Source: Hydrogenophaga sp. PAMC20947
GTDB lineage: Bacteria; Pseudomonadota; Gammaproteobacteria; Burkholderiales; Burkholderiaceae_C
NCBI RefSeq assembly: GCF_004795855.1
Contig: NZ_CP039252.1
Coordinates: forward strand, 2,170,001-2,234,000
Direction of reading: 5' to 3'
DNA: 64,000 nucleotides
Shown: piece by piece, positions 10,705-19,635 of the stretch
Position numbering within the stretch: position 1 is the stretch's first letter
How the letters are laid out: each line of letters begins with the position of its first letter
The notes under the pieces: model-generated
The model's input: only the letters and a program-made list of their open reading frames with translations
What the model was told of the DNA's origin: nothing
Database searches by the model: none
Position numbers and translations under genes: made by a program

Positions 10705-11136
10705 ATGCAAATGTCCCCCGTCATCGCCATCCACCTCAGCGCCGCGCTGGGCGCTCTGGTGCTTGGCCCCGTGGCCCTGTGGGCCCGCCGGGGCAACCAG
10801 GCCAAAGTCGCCGCCACCCAGCGCCCCCGCCTGCACCGCGCCGCCGGCTACGCCTGGGTCACCCTCATGCTCATGACCGCCGTCTCGGCCATCTTCATCC
10901 GCGATTTCAAGTTGCCCAATATTGCCGGCTACACGCCCATCCACATCCTGGTTCCGGTGGTGTTTGGCAGCCTGTTCATGGCGTTTCGCGCGCTGCTGCG
11001 CGGCCAGATCGACCAGCACCGCGGTTGGATGGTGCGCCTGTATGTCAGCGCCGGCATAGGCGCTGGGGTGTTCACCCTGTTGCCCACCCGCTTTCTCGGT
11101 CAACTGGTCTGGGGCCAGTGGCTGGGCTTGCTTTGA
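10705..11136 (+). CDS. DUF2306-type four-helix membrane protein
   Basis: 143 residues from MQMSPVIAIHLSAA. About four hydrophobic helices. His14 and the PRLHRAAGY and QIDQHRGWMVRLY motifs carry the conserved histidines typical of DUF2306 proteins. No function is established for the family. It is first of a rightward group (11162, 11754, 12185, 13321) that ends in a two-component pair. Spacing to the next gene is 25 bases. No clean Shine-Dalgarno precedes the start. Confidence 0.8.
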   Translation: MQMSPVIAIHLSAALGALVLGPVALWARRGNQAKVAATQRPRLHRAAGYAWVTLMLMTAVSAIFIRDFKLPNIAGYTPIHILVPVVFGSLFMAFRALLRGQIDQHRGWMVRLYVSAGIGAGVFTLLPTRFLGQLVWGQWLGLL

Positions 11137-11161
11137 AAGACCTGTTCCTGAGGAGCCCATC

Positions 11162-11719
11162 ATGTTGATTTCACTGCTCGTCCAACACCCCGAAGCCCTG
11201 CCGTCCATCCTGGGGCGCACCCCCGCCTGGGTGTGGGGCCTGCTGATCGGCCTGATCGCGCTGGGCGTGAGCCAGTGCTTCGAACGCCGGGCCAGCATCG
11301 CCCGGGTCGCACTGCTGCCGATTTCCATGGCCTGCCTGTCGGTCTTCAGTCTGGGCGCTGCACTCATGGCCTCGACCAGCGGCCTTGCCGCGCTGGTGGT
11401 CTGGTCGCTCGCCGCCGCCGTCAGCGCCGGTGTCGCCATGGCATGGCGCACCGCGCCGCCAGCAGGTACCCGCTACAACGCCAGCAGCCGCCAGTTCAAC
11501 CTGCCCGGCAGCCCCGTGCCCCTGTTGCTCATTCTGGCGATTTTCTTCACCAAATACACCGTCGCCATCGAGCTGGCCATGCAACCCGGCCTGATTCAAA
11601 ACGCCAGCTTCGCGCTCTCATTGGCCGCCGTCTACGGCGTTTTCAACGGCATCTTCGCCGCTCGGGCCCTGCGGCTGTGGCGAATGGCGCGCCCCACCAT
11701 GCAGGCCATCCCAGCCTGA
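11162..11719 (+). CDS. Five-helix membrane protein, possibly DUF6622
   Basis: 185 residues with about five hydrophobic segments (roughly 22-42, 50-72, 74-94, 121-142, 148-170). The mid region YNASSRQFNLPGSPVPL is a loop seen in proteins I recall as DUF6622; this is tentative. GAGGAG-like bases sit ahead of the ATG. It follows the DUF2306 gene by 25 bases and precedes the 2TM gene by 34, so the three are probably co-transcribed. No function is known. Confidence 0.75.
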   Translation: MLISLLVQHPEALPSILGRTPAWVWGLLIGLIALGVSQCFERRASIARVALLPISMACLSVFSLGAALMASTSGLAALVVWSLAAAVSAGVAMAWRTAPPAGTRYNASSRQFNLPGSPVPLLLILAIFFTKYTVAIELAMQPGLIQNASFALSLAAVYGVFNGIFAARALRLWRMARPTMQAIPA

Positions 11720-11753
11720 TCCTCCCAACCCCCTTCGACCCAGGAGCTTGACC

Positions 11754-12071
11754 ATGAACACCCAGCCCTCATTCGCCCAATCGGCCCCGCTCTCAGCCCC
11801 TCTCTCGGCCCACCACATCGAAGCCCTCGCCACCCGGCGCGTGAAAGCCAAGCTCGGCTGGTACCACCATGCCACCGTCTACGCCTGTGTGATCGGCGGC
11901 CTGGCTTTGATCGGCCTGTGGCAAGGCCGCGCCTGGCCGCTGGCCCCCGCCTTGGGCTGGGGTCTGGGCCTGGCGGTACATGCTTTCGTCGCTTTCGGCC
12001 CGCGCTTCGGCGAGTCCATGAAAGCGAAGATGCTGCAAACCGAGCGCGAGCGCCTGATGAACCGGCATTGA
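11754..12071 (+). CDS. 2TM-domain membrane protein
   Basis: 105 residues from the ATG at 11754, preceded by AGGAG at 11742-11746; this decides the start over the TTG at 11748. The pattern RRVKAKLGWYHHATVYACVI, then a second helix and a charged tail FGESMKAKMLQTERERLM fits the 2TM domain (PF13239). That domain is often found next to, or fused to, LytS/AlgZ-type histidine kinases, and one follows here at 12185. A role as a small membrane partner of that kinase is inference. Confidence 0.8.
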   Translation: MNTQPSFAQSAPLSAPLSAHHIEALATRRVKAKLGWYHHATVYACVIGGLALIGLWQGRAWPLAPALGWGLGLAVHAFVAFGPRFGESMKAKMLQTERERLMNRH

Positions 12072-12184
12072 ACCGCCGCCGCAAACCCGGGGACCCTCCG
12101 CAACACCTCCGCATCACCTCCGCCAGGCGCGCCACGGGTTGTGCAATGGGTGCCTAGAATCAACTGAAACGCGCTCCAGCCCCC

Positions 12185-13324
12185 ATGCACACCCCCAACT
12201 TCATCAACCGCTGGCTCCCGCCCGAAACCCACCGTGGTCTGCTGCGGCGCGGCCTGATCGTGTGGGCGGTGGCCCTGGGCATCGCGGTGATGAACTGGTT
12301 CAACAAACCCAGCTTCGGGTCCATGTCCGAAGCGCTGGTGTACAGCTACGCCATCAGCACCGCCATCTGGTTCTTCACCGATCCCCTGCGCATCGCCGCG
12401 CACGGTTGGCTGCGGCTGCCAGCCCCGAATTACTGGGCCCTGAACGCGCGCAGCACGACCTGGTTCTTTTGCAGTGCTGTGCTCGGCTATGCGTTGGGCA
12501 CCTGGATCGGTGACCTCTACGCCCATGTCTCAACCTTTTCCTTGCTCACCCAATCGCCCAGGCGTTTCTGGGGCTTCCTCGCCAGCTCCCTGGCCATCAG
12601 CGTGGGCTTCCTGTTCTTTTTCTACCAGCGTGAAAAAGCGCAATCGCTGCAGCGCCAGGCCACCGAAGCCCGCCTGCGGCTGCTGGAAACCCAGCTTGAA
12701 CCCCACATGCTGTTCAACACGCTGGCCAACCTGCGGGCGCTGATCACGGTCGATCAAGAAAAAGCCGTGGACATGCTGGACCGCCTCAACGGCTACCTGC
12801 GCGCCACCTTGCGCGCATCCCGCAGCGATCAAGCCCCGCAACGCCCCCACACCCTGCAAGACGAGTTCGAGCGACTGGACGACTACCTCGCGCTCATGTC
12901 GGTGCGCATGGGCGAGCGCCTGCGCCACACCCTCACACTCCCGCCCGAGCTCGCCCGCCACCCCCTGCCGCCGCTGCTGCTGCAACCCCTGGTCGAAAAC
13001 GCCATTCGCCACGGACTGGAGCCCCACGTGAACGGCGGCGAGATCCAGGTCTCCGCACAGGCCATCGGCAAAGAACTGGTGCTCACGGTGAATGACACCG
13101 GCGCCGGCTGCCTCGCCGTGCCCGGCGGCAATGGCAACGGTAGCGCCAACGGCCACAGCAACGGATCGGGATTCGGCCTTGCCCAGGTGCGCGAGCGGCT
13201 GCTCACCGCCTTTGGCCCGGCGCCCCAGCAGGCCGATCGCCTGGAATGGCACAGCGTGCCCCAGCAAGGCACCCGCATCACGCTCCACCTGCCCCTCGAC
13301 ACGTCGGCCCTGCTGCCCGTTTGA
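12185..13324 (+). CDS. LytS/AlgZ-family sensor histidine kinase
   Basis: 379 residues. Four to five hydrophobic segments fill residues 20-150. The His_kinase domain (PF06580) follows, with the phosphorylated His174 in QLEPHMLFNTLANLRALI; the usual family form is NPHFLFN. The ATPase part has PLLLQPLVENAIRHGLEP and VNDTGAGC. A Gly/Asn/Ser-rich loop (GGNGNGSANGHSNGSGFG) replaces the short loop before the second G box. It is followed directly by the LytTR regulator, whose start overlaps or abuts this stop codon, so the two form a two-component system. Confidence 0.92.
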   Translation: MHTPNFINRWLPPETHRGLLRRGLIVWAVALGIAVMNWFNKPSFGSMSEALVYSYAISTAIWFFTDPLRIAAHGWLRLPAPNYWALNARSTTWFFCSAVLGYALGTWIGDLYAHVSTFSLLTQSPRRFWGFLASSLAISVGFLFFFYQREKAQSLQRQATEARLRLLETQLEPHMLFNTLANLRALITVDQEKAVDMLDRLNGYLRATLRASRSDQAPQRPHTLQDEFERLDDYLALMSVRMGERLRHTLTLPPELARHPLPPLLLQPLVENAIRHGLEPHVNGGEIQVSAQAIGKELVLTVNDTGAGCLAVPGGNGNGSANGHSNGSGFGLAQVRERLLTAFGPAPQQADRLEWHSVPQQGTRITLHLPLDTSALLPV

Positions 13325-14199
13325 AGGCTTTGAACACCTTGAACACCTCAAGCACGTTGAACACCCCCTCCCACCCCACCGCCCTGATCGCCGAAGACGA
13401 GCCCCTGCTCGCCGCCGCGCTGCAAGCCGAGCTGAAAAAGGCATGGCCGACGCTCGATGTGATCGCCGTGGTGGGCAACGGCCAGGCCGCCGTGGACCAG
13501 GCGCTGGCCTTGAAGCCCGACGTGGTGTTTCTCGACATCCGCATGCCCGGCCTCACCGGCCTGGAAGCCGCCGCCGAGCTGGCCGACGAATGGCCGTCCG
13601 GCGAGGCGGGCGCCCCGCCCTTTCCTGCGCTGGTGTTTGTCACCGCCTACGACGAATACGCCTTGCAGGCGTTTGAAGCGCAGGCCATGGACTATGTGTT
13701 GAAGCCAGTGCAAGCCGAGCGCCTGGCGCGCACCGCGCAGCGGCTTCAGGCCGCGCTGGCCCAACGGCGGTCTGGCCCTTCGCCGGGGCGGCCCGAAGCC
13801 GCTGGCATGGACGCCACTCTGGCCCAGCTCCGCGCCCTGCTGGCCGGGCCCGAAACGCAGGCGGCGAGTGAACGCCTCCAAGTGATCCAGGCCAGCGTGG
13901 GCAACAGCATCCGCATGGTGCCGCTGGGCGAAGTCCTGGTGTTCGAGGCGGCCGACAAATACGTGCGTGTGCTCACCGAATCCAGCGAATACCTGATCCG
14001 CACCGCGCTCAAAGAGCTGTTGCCCCAGCTCGATCCGGCGGTGTTCTGGCAAGTGCACCGGGGCACCGTGGTGCGGGCCGACGCCATTGACAGCGTGCAG
14101 CGCGACGAAGCCGGCCGCACACGCCTGCGTTTGCGTGCCCGGGGCGGCGAGCAGTACGCCGTCAGCCGGGTCTACGCACAGCGCTTTCGCGCCATGTAG
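13321..14199 (+). CDS. LytTR-family response regulator
   Basis: Receiver domain with acidic pocket AEDEP, phospho-acceptor Asp in VVFLDIRMPGLTG, Thr in FVTAYDEYA and Lys in YVLKPVQ. A linker leads to a C-terminal LytTR DNA-binding domain (about 190-292) with IRMVPLGEVLVFEAADKYV, ESSEYLIRTALKELLPQL and FWQVHRGTVV. It is the partner of the upstream LytS-like kinase. The start is unclear: no ATG lies between the kinase stop and the receiver domain. In-frame TTG codons at 13321, 13330, 13339 and 13357 all fall in a TTGAACACC repeat, while an ATG at 13246 lies inside the kinase gene. I list the TTG at 13321, which overlaps the kinase stop. Confidence 0.9.
   Translation: MKALNTLNTSSTLNTPSHPTALIAEDEPLLAAALQAELKKAWPTLDVIAVVGNGQAAVDQALALKPDVVFLDIRMPGLTGLEAAAELADEWPSGEAGAPPFPALVFVTAYDEYALQAFEAQAMDYVLKPVQAERLARTAQRLQAALAQRRSGPSPGRPEAAGMDATLAQLRALLAGPETQAASERLQVIQASVGNSIRMVPLGEVLVFEAADKYVRVLTESSEYLIRTALKELLPQLDPAVFWQVHRGTVVRADAIDSVQRDEAGRTRLRLRARGGEQYAVSRVYAQRFRAM
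13330..13365 (+). repeat. 9-bp direct repeats at the regulator start
   Basis: TTGAACACC occurs at 13330, 13339 and 13357, with a degenerate copy between (TCAAGCACG). The unit is three codons long, so copy-number change would keep frame and add Leu-Asn-Thr triplets or alternative TTG starts. Confidence 0.7.
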
Positions 14200-14258
14200 C
14201 CGTATTCAACTGCGATCGACCACCATCGGTCTCAAGTCGGTCTGAAGTCGGCCATCAA

Positions 14259-14732
14259 TCAATCGTTGTCGCGGTGGCCCCGGTGGTTGCCCCGGTTGCC
14301 GTGGCGGCGATCCTCGCGGTCGTGCCTGCGCTCATGGCGCGCGCGGCGGCGCTCTTCCCAGCGGTTGTGTCGGTCGTGGCGGTAGTAGCGGTCGTCCCGG
14401 TACCCGTAGTCACCCACATAAACCACCGGCGCCTGCTCCACATACACCGGGCGCGGACGGCGATGGCCCGGGTACACCACCACCGGCGCTTGCTCGATAT
14501 ACACCGGGCGCGGATGCACCACCACGCGTGGTGGCGGGGCATTGGACACCCCCACCGATACGCCAGGGGAATCGACCCCCACCGACCAGTACACATCGCG
14601 GGCCTGTGCCGTGCTGGCGCCCGCCGACAGCGCCCAGCCGCCGGCGGCCAGAGCCGCCACCGCAAGGCCGCGCGCCAGGGCAGACGAGCGGCGCCAGGCA
14701 GAGAAAAAGGACATGGAATGTTGTGTCGTCAT
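14259..14732 (-). CDS. Secreted His/Arg-rich protein with PVYVEQAPVV repeats
   Basis: 157 residues from the ATG at 14732, chosen because AGGAGACCTTAC directly precedes it. A signal peptide covers about residues 1-45 (LAVAALAAGGWALSAGAS, AQA cleavage). The mature part has two near-identical blocks, PVYIEQAPVVVYPG and PVYVEQAPVVYVG. The tail is extremely rich in Arg, His, Asp and Tyr (RYYRHDRHNRWEERRR region). This type is common in beta-proteobacteria as small periplasmic or surface proteins of unknown role. The low-complexity tail could bind metal or anionic surfaces; that is speculation. Confidence 0.75.
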   Translation of the reverse strand: MTTQHSMSFFSAWRRSSALARGLAVAALAAGGWALSAGASTAQARDVYWSVGVDSPGVSVGVSNAPPPRVVVHPRPVYIEQAPVVVYPGHRRPRPVYVEQAPVVYVGDYGYRDDRYYRHDRHNRWEERRRARHERRHDREDRRHGNRGNHRGHRDND

Positions 14733-14863
14733 GTAAGGTCTCCTGTGATCGGCTTCCAAATCGGTCACCATGGGGCTATTACAGCCAAATTGTGTAAAGA
14801 CCGTGTGTTTCCCCGGTAAGGATCTCGTTGCCAAACGTAACGCCTCAAGGAGGGCCCCCCGCC

Positions 14864-15490
14864 ATGACCCATCCCGCATCCCACCTGCCACCCGTTGCCG
14901 CCGAAGTGCTCCACTACTGGCTGGCAGACGGCCTTGAAGGCGACTGGCCCAGTACCCCGCTGGACAAACGCTGGTTCGGCGGCGGTGTCGAACAAGACGT
15001 TGAAATCGACGCGCAGTTCGGCTCGCTGGTGGCCGCAGCCCTGGATGGCGATCTGGTCGACTGGGAGCACAGCCCGCTCACCCGGCTGGCCCTGGTGATC
15101 GTGCTCGACCAGTTCACGCGCAACGTCTACCGCGGCAAGGCCCAGGCTTTCAAAGGCGATGTGCGGGCGCAAAAGCTGGTGTTGCAGGCCCTGGCGTTGG
15201 AACAGGACCAGGAACTGCCCCGCGCGGGCCGTGTGTTTTTGTACATGCCGCTGATGCACGCCGAAAACCGGGCCTTGCAAGACGAATGCGTGAGCCGGTT
15301 TGAAGCCCTGGTCAACGGCAGTCCACCCGCGCTGAGCGAAACCCTGCAAGGCAATTTGCGCTTCGCCCGGGAACACCGCGAGATCATCCAGCGCTTTGGC
15401 CGCTTCCCTTACCGCAACGGGGTGCTGGGCCGCAAGAGCACCCCTGAGGAAATCGAGTTTTTGAAAAGCGGGCCGCGCTTCGGTCAGTGA
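14864..15490 (+). CDS. DUF924 family protein
   Basis: 208 residues. The ATG at 14864 follows AAGGAGG (14848-14854). Conserved family segments are VLHYWLADG with DKRWFGG, LALVIVLDQFTRNVYRG, FLYMPLMHAEN and a C-terminal FGRFPYRNGVLGR. DUF924 proteins are soluble and all-helical (TPR-like); their function is not established. Stands alone, divergent from the 14259-14732 gene. Confidence 0.88.
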   Translation: MTHPASHLPPVAAEVLHYWLADGLEGDWPSTPLDKRWFGGGVEQDVEIDAQFGSLVAAALDGDLVDWEHSPLTRLALVIVLDQFTRNVYRGKAQAFKGDVRAQKLVLQALALEQDQELPRAGRVFLYMPLMHAENRALQDECVSRFEALVNGSPPALSETLQGNLRFAREHREIIQRFGRFPYRNGVLGRKSTPEEIEFLKSGPRFGQ

Positions 15491-15538
15491 CGCTTTGAAG
15501 CAATGGGCCAGTGAACAAGCCCTGCGCCGGGCGGGTGG

Positions 15539-15952
15539 TCAGCCCAGCAGCGAAATGCCTCTGAGCAACGCAAAACCCCAGACCAGCGCCACACCCAGCA
15601 CCAGCCCGGCGGCAAACCACCGGCCCACCGGCTGGCGCGTTTGCGCCCGCACAGCGCGGGTGGGTGGCATGGGCCGGTTGGCCGCCCAGCTGCTCTCCAG
15701 CAACTGAGAGGGTGCCGGCGGCACAGGGGCCTCGCCTTCTGTGCCCAGGCGGGTGGGGCTGCCCGGCATGGCCCAGGTGGCCCACAGCGAGTGGGCCTGG
15801 GCGGCCACAATGCCGCCGTTTTCTACCGCCGACTCCACGTCGCGCCAATTGATCTGCACGCGCACCGAAGGCAAGAACACGTCTTCGGCGTGGGTCTCAA
15901 GCCAACGCGTGTGTTCCGTCTCGGGAAAGGTATCGGGATTGTCTTTTTTCAT
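15539..15952 (-). CDS. Small protein with C-terminal membrane anchor
   Basis: 137 residues from MKKDNPDTFPETEHTRWLE; a TTG 21 bases upstream is an alternative start. The N-terminal half is acidic and soluble. The middle is proline-rich (VPPAPSQ, PMPPTR). The end is a single hydrophobic helix (GRWFAAGLVLGVALVWGFALLRGI). A tail-anchored inner-membrane topology is likely. I do not recognise the family. Codon use matches the neighbours, and the coding signal is moderate. Confidence 0.6.
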   Translation of the reverse strand: MKKDNPDTFPETEHTRWLETHAEDVFLPSVRVQINWRDVESAVENGGIVAAQAHSLWATWAMPGSPTRLGTEGEAPVPPAPSQLLESSWAANRPMPPTRAVRAQTRQPVGRWFAAGLVLGVALVWGFALLRGISLLG

Positions 15953-16402
15953 GAAGAGCGTGCTTTCGGGCAAGAGTTTCCCACAGGCGATACCTTAATC
16001 GAAAGTGGACACCGCTGAAACACTTTCCAACACGGCCCAACAACAGGCCCATCAACAGCCAGGCAGTCCCCCGGGTCGCCAACACCGAACGCGCCCGCAA
16101 TCCGCCGGTGGCCACCATCAAGCCGCCGCAACGGGGCACCGCCTTTGCCGAGCGCAACGGCAAGGGCAACCCGGTCTTGGGCGCCTTTGGCCTTGTCTTT
16201 GTCCTTTTCCTTTGTGCTTGCGCGCCTGGTGCACCCCACCCTCTGGGGCCACAACACCTTCCGGGCCCAACCCGACTGAATCCATTCACAAACCAGTCGA
16301 TCGAATCCGGCGGCATCTGAAAATACGCCGATGGATCGCCACACTGATAGGGGTTTTGAATAAAATATCTATTCACAAAACCATTCAAACCAGCCTCACT
16401 CC
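15953..16402. other. Intergenic region ahead of the HipA-like gene
   Basis: No supported gene. A 70-codon open frame at 16108-16320 has a hydrophobic stretch but no Shine-Dalgarno or known features, so I do not call it. The last 60 bases are AT-rich and carry the inverted repeat listed separately. Confidence 0.5.
16352..16382. promoter_or_regulatory. AT-rich imperfect inverted repeat upstream of hipA-like gene
   Basis: GGTTTTGAATA (16352-16362) faces TATTCACAAAACC (16370-16382), identical arms except for a two-base gap, in the only AT-rich patch of the area. It lies 20 bases ahead of the start codon at 16403 and overlaps a possible -10 (TAAAAT). It could be an autoregulatory operator for the wHTH domain of the downstream protein. 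Confidence 0.5.
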
Positions 16403-17731
16403 ATGACGGAAACCCTGCTCACCGCCTTGCGCCAACTCGGGGGCCAGGCCAGCAGCCCACAGCTCCAGCAGCGCCTGGCCATCAGCCAGCCCACGCTCTC
16501 GCGCTGGCTCGCGCCCTTGCTGGCCAGCGGCGAGGTGGTCGCCGTGGGCGCGGCGCGGGCACGGCGGTATGTGTGGCCGCGCGAGGTCGAAGGCGTGGGC
16601 CGCCAGGTGAGCATTCATGAAATCACGCCCGACGGCCAGCTGCGCCCCTTTGGCCAGCTCTACCCGCTCCCGGGCGGCGGCTTCTGGATGGACGAAGCCG
16701 ACAAAGCCCACGGCAGCAGCGCCTTTCACGACAGCCTGCCCTGGTTTCTGTACGACATGCGGCCCCAGGGCTTTCTGGGCCGGGGCTTCGCCGCCGCCCA
16801 TCCCATGCTCAGGCTCCCCCCCAACCTGCAGCACTGGAGCGACGACCACATCCTGAAAGCGCTGGTCAACGCGGGCGAAGATTTGCCGGGCAACCTCATC
16901 GTGGGCGCCGCCGCCTTCGACCGCTACCTCAACCTGCCCGCGCCGCAGCGCTGCCAGGCCCCGGTGGTACACGACCCCGCCGCCACTTACCCCGCCCTCG
17001 CCGCCCAGGCGCTCGGCCAAATTTTTGCGGGCTCGGGCGCGGGCGGAGAGCAGCCCAAGTTCAGCGCCGTGCGCGAGGGGCACCCCGTGTTGGTGAAGTT
17101 TTCGGCTGCGGGCGACAGCCCGGCCGACCAGCGCTGGCGCGACCTGTTGATGTGCGAAGCCCTGGCGCTGCGCACGCTGGCCGAAGCCGGCATCGCCTCG
17201 GCCCCCACCGCGCTGCACCAGGCCCAGGGCCGCGTGTTTCTGGAAAGCCGCCGCTTCGACCGCACGCCCCAAGGGCGCGTGGGCATGGTGTCGCTCGATG
17301 TGTATGACCGCCAGTACATCGGCCAGGGCACCAACTGGGTCGACACCGCCCAGCGCGTCGACCGCGCCGGCGCCGAACGCCTGAGCCCGGCCGATGTCGA
17401 AACCCTGTGCCTGCTCGATGCCTACGGCGCACTGATCGCCAACACCGACCGCCACCACGGCAACATCTCGCTGTTGCTGCGCAACGACCGCTGGCAGCTC
17501 GCCCCCGCCTACGACATGCTGCCCATGTTTTACGCCCCCGTGGCCGGCGAAATCGTGCCCCGCGATTTCAGCGCCCAGCCACCGCGCCCCAACGTGCACA
17601 CCCTGGCCGTGTGGCCCCGCGCCCGCACGATGGCGCAAGCCTTCTGGCAAGCCGCCGCCGCCCATGAAGGCATCAGCAGCGGCTTTCGCGCCACAGCCCT
17701 CGCCAACGCCCAAGCATTGCCCTCGCTCTGA
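16403..17731 (+). CDS. yjjJ: HipA-family kinase with N-terminal winged helix (YjjJ-like)
   Basis: 442 residues, the length of E. coli YjjJ. Residues 1-60 form a winged-helix DNA-binding domain (LLTALRQLGGQASSPQLQQR, then QPTLSRWLAPLLASGEV). The HipA kinase fold follows with GGEQPKF (ATP loop), the catalytic Asp349 in ANTDRHHGN and the metal-binding APAYDMLPMFY. HipA kinases phosphorylate protein targets such as aminoacyl-tRNA synthetases; the fused HTH replaces a separate HipB antitoxin. The gene immediately precedes glnS, a tRNA synthetase, by about 30 bases. The target is unknown. Confidence 0.88.
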   Translation: MTETLLTALRQLGGQASSPQLQQRLAISQPTLSRWLAPLLASGEVVAVGAARARRYVWPREVEGVGRQVSIHEITPDGQLRPFGQLYPLPGGGFWMDEADKAHGSSAFHDSLPWFLYDMRPQGFLGRGFAAAHPMLRLPPNLQHWSDDHILKALVNAGEDLPGNLIVGAAAFDRYLNLPAPQRCQAPVVHDPAATYPALAAQALGQIFAGSGAGGEQPKFSAVREGHPVLVKFSAAGDSPADQRWRDLLMCEALALRTLAEAGIASAPTALHQAQGRVFLESRRFDRTPQGRVGMVSLDVYDRQYIGQGTNWVDTAQRVDRAGAERLSPADVETLCLLDAYGALIANTDRHHGNISLLLRNDRWQLAPAYDMLPMFYAPVAGEIVPRDFSAQPPRPNVHTLAVWPRARTMAQAFWQAAAAHEGISSGFRATALANAQALPSL

Positions 17732-17760
17732 ACACCCCCCCGCCCCCTAGAATGCTTCAC

Positions 17761-19635
17761 ATGAGCTCCAACACCCCCAGCCACACCGCCAACAACGGCC
17801 ACAAAAATAACGCTGCCGACGCCTCTGGCGACGGCGAGCACAAGGTCAGCAACTTCCTGCGCCAGATCATTGAAAAAGACCTCGCGCAAGGCACCTACGC
17901 CGAGCGCCGCTGGGCGGGCGTTCCCGGTGGGGCCGACATTCAAGGCAAGGGCCAGCCAGACCCCGCCAAGATCCGCACCCGCTTCCCCCCCGAGCCCAAC
18001 GGCTACCTGCACATTGGCCACGCCAAAAGCATCTGCATCAACTTCGGCCTGGCCGAGGAATACGGCGGCGTGTGCCACCTGCGCTTTGACGACACCAACC
18101 CCGAAAAAGAAGACACCGAATACGTCAACAGCATCATCGATGCCGTGAAGTGGCTGGGCTTCAGCTGGAACGGCGAGCCGGGCAAAGCGAACACCGAAGC
18201 CCTGCCCTACCAGGCCAGCGACTATTTCGATTTCATGTTTGAGTGCGCGCTGTATTTGATCGGCGCCGGCCTGGCCTATGTGGACGAGCAAACCAGCGAA
18301 GAAATGCGCCTCAACCGCGGCGACTTCAACACCCCCGGCAAAGACAGCCCCTTCCGCGCCCGCACCCCCGCCGAAAACCTCACCCGTTTTCAGGAAATGC
18401 GCGATGGCAAGCACGAAGACGGCTCCATGGTCTTGCGCGCAAGAATAGACATGGCCTCGCCCAACATCAACCTGCGCGACCCCGCCATCTACCGCGTGCG
18501 CCGCGCCACCCACCACAACACCGGCGACAAATGGTGCATCTACCCGATGTACACCTTTGCCCACCCGATTGAAGACGCGCTCGAGCAAATCACCCACAGC
18601 CTGTGCACGCTCGAATTCGAAGACCAGCGCCCGTTTTACGACTGGTTGTTGGAAAAATTGTGCGAAGGCGGCCTCTTCGCCAGCCCGCCCCCGCGCCAAT
18701 ACGAATTCGCCCGCCTCAACCTCACCTATGTGATCACCAGCAAGCGCAAGCTCGCCCAGCTCGTGTACGACAACAAGGTCAACGGCTGGGACGACCCGCG
18801 TTTGCCCACCATCGTGGGCCTGCGCCGCCGCGGCTACACGCCCGAGAGCCTGAAGCTCTTTGCCGAGCGCATTGGCGTGACCAAGAGCGATTCGTGGATC
18901 GACTACGCCACGCTGGAAGGCTGCCTGCGCGAAGACCTGGAAAACAAAGCCCACCGCGGCATGGCCGTGCTCGACCCGGTCAAGTTGGTGCTCACCAACT
19001 GGGCAGAAGTCTTCGGCAGTGACGATTACACCGAAACCTGCGAACAACCCGCCCTGCCCCACAGTGCCATTGCGGAGGGCACCGAGCCGCCACCCGCCCG
19101 CCAATTCCAGATTGGCAAAGAAGTGTGGATCGAGCGCGAAGACTTTGAAGAAGTGCCGCCCAAGGGCTACAAACGCCTCTTTCCAGGCAATGTCGTTCGC
19201 CTCAAAGGCGGCTACGTGATCGAGTGCATTGGCGCTGGCGCCAAGACCGAGGAAGGCCAAGTGATCGAGGTACACGCCAAAGTGATCGCCAACACCAAGA
19301 GCGGTACAGCTGGCGCCGACAGCGTGAAAGCCAAAGCCGCCATCACCTGGGTGAGCGTGGCCGACGGCGTGCAAGCCGAAGTGCGCCTGTACGACCGCCT
19401 GTTCTCAGACCCGAATCCCGATGCGGGCGGGAAGGATTTCATTGAAGCGCTGAACCCTGACAGCTTGAAGGTCGTCACCGCGTTCGTGGAGCCTTCGCTG
19501 GCTTTGGCCCAGCCCGATCAGAAGTTCCAGTTTGAGCGGTTTGGGTATTTTGTGGCCGACCGGGTGGACCATGTGGCGGGTAGCAAGCCTGTTTTTAATC
19601 GGGTGACGGGGTTGAAAGACAGCTGGGGAAAGTGA
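17761..19635 (+). CDS. glnS: Glutaminyl-tRNA synthetase
   Basis: Charges tRNA-Gln with glutamine in the cytoplasm. Class I motif HIGH is at residues 84-87 (PNGYLHIGHAKS) and the KMSKS equivalent is VITSKRKLAQL. The C-terminal anticodon-binding beta barrels run from about residue 350 on. 624 residues, longer than the ~554 of E. coli, partly through an insert ahead of the Rossmann fold (WAGVPGGADIQGKGQPDPAK, residues about 51-70). Start at ATG 17761 (MSSNTPS); the ATG at 17752 is possible. Its stop overlaps the start of the next, unrelated AT-rich gene by one base. Confidence 0.96.
   Translation: MSSNTPSHTANNGHKNNAADASGDGEHKVSNFLRQIIEKDLAQGTYAERRWAGVPGGADIQGKGQPDPAKIRTRFPPEPNGYLHIGHAKSICINFGLAEEYGGVCHLRFDDTNPEKEDTEYVNSIIDAVKWLGFSWNGEPGKANTEALPYQASDYFDFMFECALYLIGAGLAYVDEQTSEEMRLNRGDFNTPGKDSPFRARTPAENLTRFQEMRDGKHEDGSMVLRARIDMASPNINLRDPAIYRVRRATHHNTGDKWCIYPMYTFAHPIEDALEQITHSLCTLEFEDQRPFYDWLLEKLCEGGLFASPPPRQYEFARLNLTYVITSKRKLAQLVYDNKVNGWDDPRLPTIVGLRRRGYTPESLKLFAERIGVTKSDSWIDYATLEGCLREDLENKAHRGMAVLDPVKLVLTNWAEVFGSDDYTETCEQPALPHSAIAEGTEPPPARQFQIGKEVWIEREDFEEVPPKGYKRLFPGNVVRLKGGYVIECIGAGAKTEEGQVIEVHAKVIANTKSGTAGADSVKAKAAITWVSVADGVQAEVRLYDRLFSDPNPDAGGKDFIEALNPDSLKVVTAFVEPSLALAQPDQKFQFERFGYFVADRVDHVAGSKPVFNRVTGLKDSWGK

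Noticed and set aside
16108..16320. 70-codon frame with a lipoprotein-like hydrophobic stretch
   Set aside because: No Shine-Dalgarno, no conserved features, and the stretch contains a run of GC-rich low-complexity codons.
16385..17713. 442-codon frame opposite the HipA-like gene
   Set aside because: The HipA/YjjJ motifs on the + strand are complete. The reverse frame is Gly/Ala-rich and has none.
17530..19374. 614-codon open frame opposite glnS
   Set aside because: It is the antisense frame of a GC-rich synthetase gene. Its composition follows the glnS codons and it shows no domain or start signal.
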